64,000 nucleotides of DNA, from NCBI GenBank assembly GCA_965202795.1, contig OZ241848.1, positions 1,736,001 through 1,800,000 on the forward strand, written 5' to 3'. A program made the position numbers and the translations under genes. The notes beneath the pieces were generated by a model. That model saw only the letters and a program-made list of their open reading frames with translations. It was not told the origin of the DNA and did no database searches. Below are positions 60,429-64,000 of this stretch, piece by piece; the stretch's first letter is position 1; the number at the start of each line of letters is the position of its first letter. This DNA comes from JACOND01 sp965202795. GTDB taxonomy: Bacteria; Bdellovibrionota; Bdellovibrionia; Bdellovibrionales; UBA1609.

Positions 60429-62258
60429 GTGGAGCAGTTTGACACAAAAAATCTGTCCTTTCGCCAGATCATGGGGAATGGCCTGAAATATCATGTTCCC
60501 CGCTTTCAGAGAGACTATTCCTGGGAGGGGGAGCAGTGGGAGGATCTTTGGGAGGACGCTGTCCAGAAGAATGCCGCTCAAACAAGCCCGCCAGCCATGT
60601 GGCCTTTGGGGGAGGCTGTTAAAAGCCAGGGCATTCAAAACACCTCTGCTTTCGGCGGCAGCCATTACATGGGGTATTTGGTCCTCAAATCCTCCGACAG
60701 CAAAAACTTCACAGTCATTGACGGCCAGCAGCGGCTCACCACCTTAAGCCTGCTTATTTTGGCTGCCCTTCAGCATTTAAAAAGCTTTTCGGAAGGCGCC
60801 TCAAAGCCGGGAGAATCCCCCTCATCAGAAGAGAGGCAAAAAAACAGCGCGCGGCTCAGAGCTTTGCAAAACAGCTTCATTGGATTTGCGGATCCTGTGA
60901 CTCTCCAGATGGAGCATAAGCTGAATCTCAACAGAAGCAGCGGCAGCTTTTTTAAAAACTATCTCTGCAGGCTTCAAGATCCCCCTGTGAGAAACATCAG
61001 CCGGCCAGAGCGGCTTATGGGAAAGGCCATGAAGTATTTTCATGGAAAGATCAGGAAATATCTTGCGGAAAACATCCAGGGGGAGGGTCTGGATCTCAGG
61101 GGCCGGGAGATCGCCCGCCTGATAGAATCCCTTGCGGACCGGCTGTTTTTTACCATAATCACTATTGGAAGCGAGGCAAAGGCCTACACAATTTTTGAAA
61201 CTCTGAATGCCCGCGGCGTTAAGCTCTCCGCGCCGGACCTGGTCAAAAATCACATCTTTCAGACCATCGATGCAGATGGCAGCCTGCATGATGAGGCGAT
61301 ACGAAACCTGGAGAGCGAATGGAATGAAGTGACAAGACAGCTGGGGAGACACAGGTTTTCTCATTTTATAAGGGTTGACTGGAACAGCCGGAATGAGTTT
61401 TCCCGGGAAAGCGATTTGTTTAAAAATATTCAAAAAAAAGCCAGATCCCCGGAATCCGCCATGAAATATCTGGCGGATTTAAAGGCGAGCGCTCAGATTT
61501 ACGCCGCTTTCCAGGATGAGACTGACAGCTTTTGGAGAGAATGCATGGATGGAGTTTACAATAAGCCGGGGCTGAAAGCCAGTCTGCAGCTGCTTAATCT
61601 GTTTCATATCAGACAGCCCCAGAGCATGCTTTTGGCCGGCTTTCGCGAGCTTTCCCCGGAAAAATTTGCGCGGCTGTTAAACAGCATAGAGGCTCTTTCT
61701 GTTAGATATAACATTATTTGCGGGAACAGCACAGGGGAGCAGGAAAGGGCGTATTCCCGCGCGGCGGGGGCGCTTTTGCGGGGCCGGCCTTTTGACTCCG
61801 CCATGGAGATTCTCAGAGGGATATGCCCCTCGGACGGGGAGGCCGCTGCCGCCTTTGCGGAAAAAAGCTTTCGGACGGCGCCGGGCGACAAAAAGGCCCG
61901 GTATTTTCTCTGCAGAATAGAAAAAAGCCTGCGAGGCGGCGGAACCCTGCCCTCTTTTGACGAGATCTCCCTGGAGCATATTCTTCCGAAAAACCCCACG
62001 GAAAGCTGGAGGGAAAGCTTTGGCGGAGACTCTCAGGAGATCTGGATTCACCGCCTGGGCAATATGACTCTTTTGAGCCGAAAGGAAAACAAAGCCCTGG
62101 GAAGGGAGAGCTTTCAGAAAAAGAGGGGCAGCTTCCGAAACAGCCCGTTTCAAATCACCCAAAAAGCTGCTGAATATGATGTCTGGAGCATGGAGGCTGT
62201 TCAGAGCAGGCAAAAATGGCTTTGGGAGCGGGCGCGCTCTCTGTGGCCCGCGCTCTGA
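60429..62258 (+). CDS. DUF262/DUF1524 protein, GmrSD-like
   Basis: The 609-residue protein starts at GTG 60429. The N-terminal DUF262 (ParB-like) part has PRFQRDYSWEGEQWEDLWED and VIDGQQRLTTLSLLI with the D-G-Q-Q-R motif at 98-102. The middle is helical (FETLNARGVKLSAPDLVKNH). The C-terminal DUF1524 His-Me nuclease has FDEISLEHILPKNP and HRLGNMTLLSRKENKALG. This fusion is the architecture of GmrSD-type type IV restriction enzymes, which cut modified phage DNA. A TTGACA lies at 60389, and the GTG is very near the expected transcription start, so the message may be leaderless. Confidence 0.85.
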   Translation: MEQFDTKNLSFRQIMGNGLKYHVPRFQRDYSWEGEQWEDLWEDAVQKNAAQTSPPAMWPLGEAVKSQGIQNTSAFGGSHYMGYLVLKSSDSKNFTVIDGQQRLTTLSLLILAALQHLKSFSEGASKPGESPSSEERQKNSARLRALQNSFIGFADPVTLQMEHKLNLNRSSGSFFKNYLCRLQDPPVRNISRPERLMGKAMKYFHGKIRKYLAENIQGEGLDLRGREIARLIESLADRLFFTIITIGSEAKAYTIFETLNARGVKLSAPDLVKNHIFQTIDADGSLHDEAIRNLESEWNEVTRQLGRHRFSHFIRVDWNSRNEFSRESDLFKNIQKKARSPESAMKYLADLKASAQIYAAFQDETDSFWRECMDGVYNKPGLKASLQLLNLFHIRQPQSMLLAGFRELSPEKFARLLNSIEALSVRYNIICGNSTGEQERAYSRAAGALLRGRPFDSAMEILRGICPSDGEAAAAFAEKSFRTAPGDKKARYFLCRIEKSLRGGGTLPSFDEISLEHILPKNPTESWRESFGGDSQEIWIHRLGNMTLLSRKENKALGRESFQKKRGSFRNSPFQITQKAAEYDVWSMEAVQSRQKWLWERARSLWPAL

Positions 62259-62338
62259 CTGCCAGCGCCGGGAGCTGTTTTGCCGGAAGCCCGCGCGCTT
62301 TTCCCGGCGGGGGTTTAAGGGGGCGCCGCCCCCCTTAG

Positions 62339-62381
62339 CAAAAAAGGCTTCCGCCAAATAAAAGACAGAAGCCCTTTTTTC
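62339..62381. terminator. Bidirectional terminator between convergent genes
   Basis: AAAAAAGGCTTC pairs with GAAGCCCTTTTTT, flanked by A and T runs, between the GmrSD-like gene and phaR. A GC-rich hairpin (gggggcgccgcccccc) lies just to its left. Confidence 0.8.
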
Positions 62382-62398
62382 TGCTGCTGAGGTTTTTT

Positions 62399-62917
62399 TT
62401 AGCCGTCAAACCGGGAGCCTGGGAGCTTGGGAATAAACTCCTCGCTAAAGGATTTTTTTCCCCTTTGGCGCATGAGCTTTTTGGCAGATCCGGTTAATTT
62501 GTATTCGCTCCCCGCTGCCGCTTTGCCTTTTTTGCTGGGGCGGGAAGGCCTTTTTCCCCCGGCAGCGCCATCATGAACGGCGCCGTTTTTTGCCAAAAAA
62601 GAGGAAAAGCCCCCGTCCATGATAATGGACTTTAAAACTGGCAAAGGAACGGCCGCTTTGGATTTTCTTTCCGCCCCTAAAATAATTTGCGCGAGTGTGG
62701 GGGCGGTGATGTCTTTTTTGGTTTCGTTGTCAATGACCTGGATGTTTTCGCTGTTGCGGATCATTTTCTCTATGTCCTGCAGCACGACATAAGAGCTTTG
62801 CTCTGTGTCGTAAAGCTTTCTGTTTCCGTATCTTTTAATGGTTTTTGGCTGGCGCCTTTTCATGGCAGCTGTTCTCGCTGCCTGTTTTCTTGAGCTGTGA
62901 TAAAATGTATGTGCCAC
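62399..62917 (-). CDS. phaR: PhaR-type polyhydroxyalkanoate synthesis regulator
   Basis: A 172-residue protein from GTG 62917, eight bases after AGGAG. Residues 20-90 are the DNA-binding PHB/PHA accumulation regulator domain: KTIKRYGNRKLYDTEQSSYV, then LQDIEKMIRNSENIQVIDNE and TKKDITAPTLAQIIL. It normally represses phasin and pha genes and responds to polymer granules. The C-terminal half is a basic low-complexity tail unlike the usual PHB_acc domain. No pha genes are adjacent, and many bacteria with this protein family use it in other ways. Confidence 0.8.
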   Translation of the reverse strand: MAHTFYHSSRKQAARTAAMKRRQPKTIKRYGNRKLYDTEQSSYVVLQDIEKMIRNSENIQVIDNETKKDITAPTLAQIILGAERKSKAAVPLPVLKSIIMDGGFSSFLAKNGAVHDGAAGGKRPSRPSKKGKAAAGSEYKLTGSAKKLMRQRGKKSFSEEFIPKLPGSRFDG

Positions 62918-63351
62918 GGCTTTTCTCCTTTTGCGGTTAAGGCCTCATGCCGGTTAACTAAAGGAGTTCATCCGTGAACTGTCTTAATTCCCTTAACTTT
63001 TCCGATGTTAGCCTGGGGTTTTTTTGGAAGTCAATCTTTTAAATATAAATTCAAAAACAAATGAAAAAAAATCAAAAAAGCGATCATTTTTTTGACACCA
63101 TTGCTTAAAAAATTTGCGCCTTTTTGGGATTTCTTAAATTTTTGAGGAATCTTGTCCACAAAATGGCGGCCCGCGCCGCGCGGCCGGCTTCCGGCGGTTT
63201 GCCTTCCCCGGCAAAGGGGGGCGGCCTGGAGGCTGTTTCCCTGGAGGGCAGCAAGAGGCCGCCTAACTGGCCGCCCCAATAAACAGGCAGAAAACAAAAA
63301 AACACTTTGAGAGCTGTTAAGATCCGGCGGCTTTCATCCGACCCCTTAAAT
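62918..63351. other. Intergenic region with palindromic repeat debris
   Basis: No gene is convincing. It is AT-rich on the left; a palindrome-like copy (aactggccgccccaataaac) lies at 63264-63283 next to gcggcccgcgccgcgcggcc. Confidence 0.5.
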
Positions 63352-64000
63352 ATGGGGCTTTTTTTGGACATCCCGCCGCGGGCGGGCCGCCTGTCAAAAA
63401 TTCTAAGAAAATCCTCCTGGGAAAGCCCAGGGGCAGTCAAAGCGCCTGTCACAGGGGCGGCCGGGGAGCGCAGCCAGCGGGGGGGCTGGCCGGGAGTCCG
63501 CCCTCAGGCCCTGATCTTTTTATTTTTTCTCCCTATTTGTTTTTCCTTCCAGCATGTTTCCGCCGCCGCCCGCGCCAAAAAGAGCCATGCGGAAGCGCCT
63601 GTTTTTGACGCGCGGCAGTTTAAGGAAAAAAAATCTTGCGCTCTGCGTCATCAGCCGCTCCGCCAGACTCTCTGCCGGGCTGCGCATTCAGAGAGCCTGA
63701 AGACATCCGGCGCCGGCGGCGCGTCCCCGCGCCTCGCTGACAGCCCTCCAGGGAGGCCTGAATCATCTCCTGTTATAGACAGGGGCTGGCTTCAGGCTCA
63801 GGCTGACATCCTTTATTTAAAAGGGGAGGCCGCCTTTTATGACGGGAACTCTCCACAAGCGCTCAGCCGCTTTAAGGAGGCGGCTCTGTTTGATCCCCAT
63901 TCCGCTTTCCTTCAGCTCCGGCAGGCCGAAGTCTACATCTTTGAGGGGGTTTTCTCCGAGGCGGTTAAGGAGTATGAGAGGATTTTGCGCCGCGCCCCGA
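63352..64000 (+). CDS. Exported TPR protein, 3' end outside window
   Basis: The frame is open from about 63283 to the window end; ATG 63352 is the only ATG start seen, giving 216 residues here. A hydrophobic segment (ALIFLFFLPICFSFQHVSAA) looks like a signal peptide but lies about 55 residues in, so the true start may be nearer. TPR repeats follow: ADILYLKGEAAFYDGNSPQA with LSRFKEAALFDPHSAF, then QAEVYIFEGVFSEAVKEYER. Such proteins often act as scaffolds in the periplasm. The gene continues beyond base 64000. Confidence 0.6.
   Translation, partial: MGLFLDIPPRAGRLSKILRKSSWESPGAVKAPVTGAAGERSQRGGWPGVRPQALIFLFFLPICFSFQHVSAAARAKKSHAEAPVFDARQFKEKKSCALRHQPLRQTLCRAAHSESLKTSGAGGASPRLADSPPGRPESSPVIDRGWLQAQADILYLKGEAAFYDGNSPQALSRFKEAALFDPHSAFLQLRQAEVYIFEGVFSEAVKEYERILRRAP

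Overview
The window is bacterial DNA, GC-rich and Gram-negative in character. It carries outer-membrane beta-barrels ending in Phe, lipoproteins, TonB, NagZ, type IV prepilins, an RpoH-like sigma factor and a PhaR-type regulator. The order zapA, 5-formyl-THF cyclo-ligase, rny and then tyrS is one I associate with Deltaproteobacteria/Bdellovibrionota-like lineages; the assignment is inference. Core genes are scattered among exported proteins of unknown function, repeats and decaying mobile genes, which suggests a repeat-rich, possibly host-associated or predatory bacterium.

Layout. 1-7.7 kb is an accessory/defence-like region with AT-richer islands: the end of an OLD/TOPRIM-type ATPase-nuclease, a dead IS110 transposase, a DUF2971-like gene, a ubiquitin-like conjugation operon (two-Ubl protein, E2-like protein, JAB-E1 fusion), and remnants of an Rpn nuclease, a restriction-modification pair and an IS200 transposase. 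7.7-10.3 kb holds the first of three near-identical Rpn cassettes. 10.6-13.2 kb holds a prepilin and four tandem copies of a small membrane protein. 13.2-25.1 kb is mostly core: orphan histidine kinase, RpoH-like sigma factor, HAD and PAP2 proteins, a divergent Rpn-like protein, the zapA-5FCL-rny operon, tyrS and a ferredoxin. 25-35.7 kb holds exported proteins (J-domain, ankyrin-like, glycine-zipper), tRNA-Leu(GAG) and two minisatellites. 36-40 kb has an IS5-family element inside an exported coiled-coil gene, and a pilin/beta-helix protein carrying a (GA)25 tract near its 5' end. 40.4-53 kb has two more Rpn cassettes, a barrel protein, tRNA-Pro(TGG), a tandem J-domain/Sel1/ankyrin protein, a protein with five 68-residue repeats, an LRR lipoprotein and a small relative of the beta-helix protein. 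53.2-64 kb is again mostly core: Nfu scaffold, HPF-like protein, NagZ, TonB, twitch radical SAM protein, a barrel, a GmrSD-like DUF262/DUF1524 protein, PhaR and a TPR protein running off the end.

The most unusual signals are: (i) a dispersed GC-rich palindrome found between genes and also inside reading frames, comparable in behaviour to Rickettsia palindromic elements; (ii) an exported-protein family whose five members share a C-terminal glycine-rich membrane segment followed by a Cys-[Tyr/Arg]-[Lys/His]-x-Phe motif; (iii) an RNase Y whose HD-domain metal ligands appear lost; (iv) a dinucleotide-repeat switch candidate in a pilin/beta-helix gene coupled to a 42-residue mini-prepilin; and (v) the tandem membrane-protein array whose first three copies end in sequence resembling the pilin terminator. 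No CRISPR array or rRNA gene was seen.
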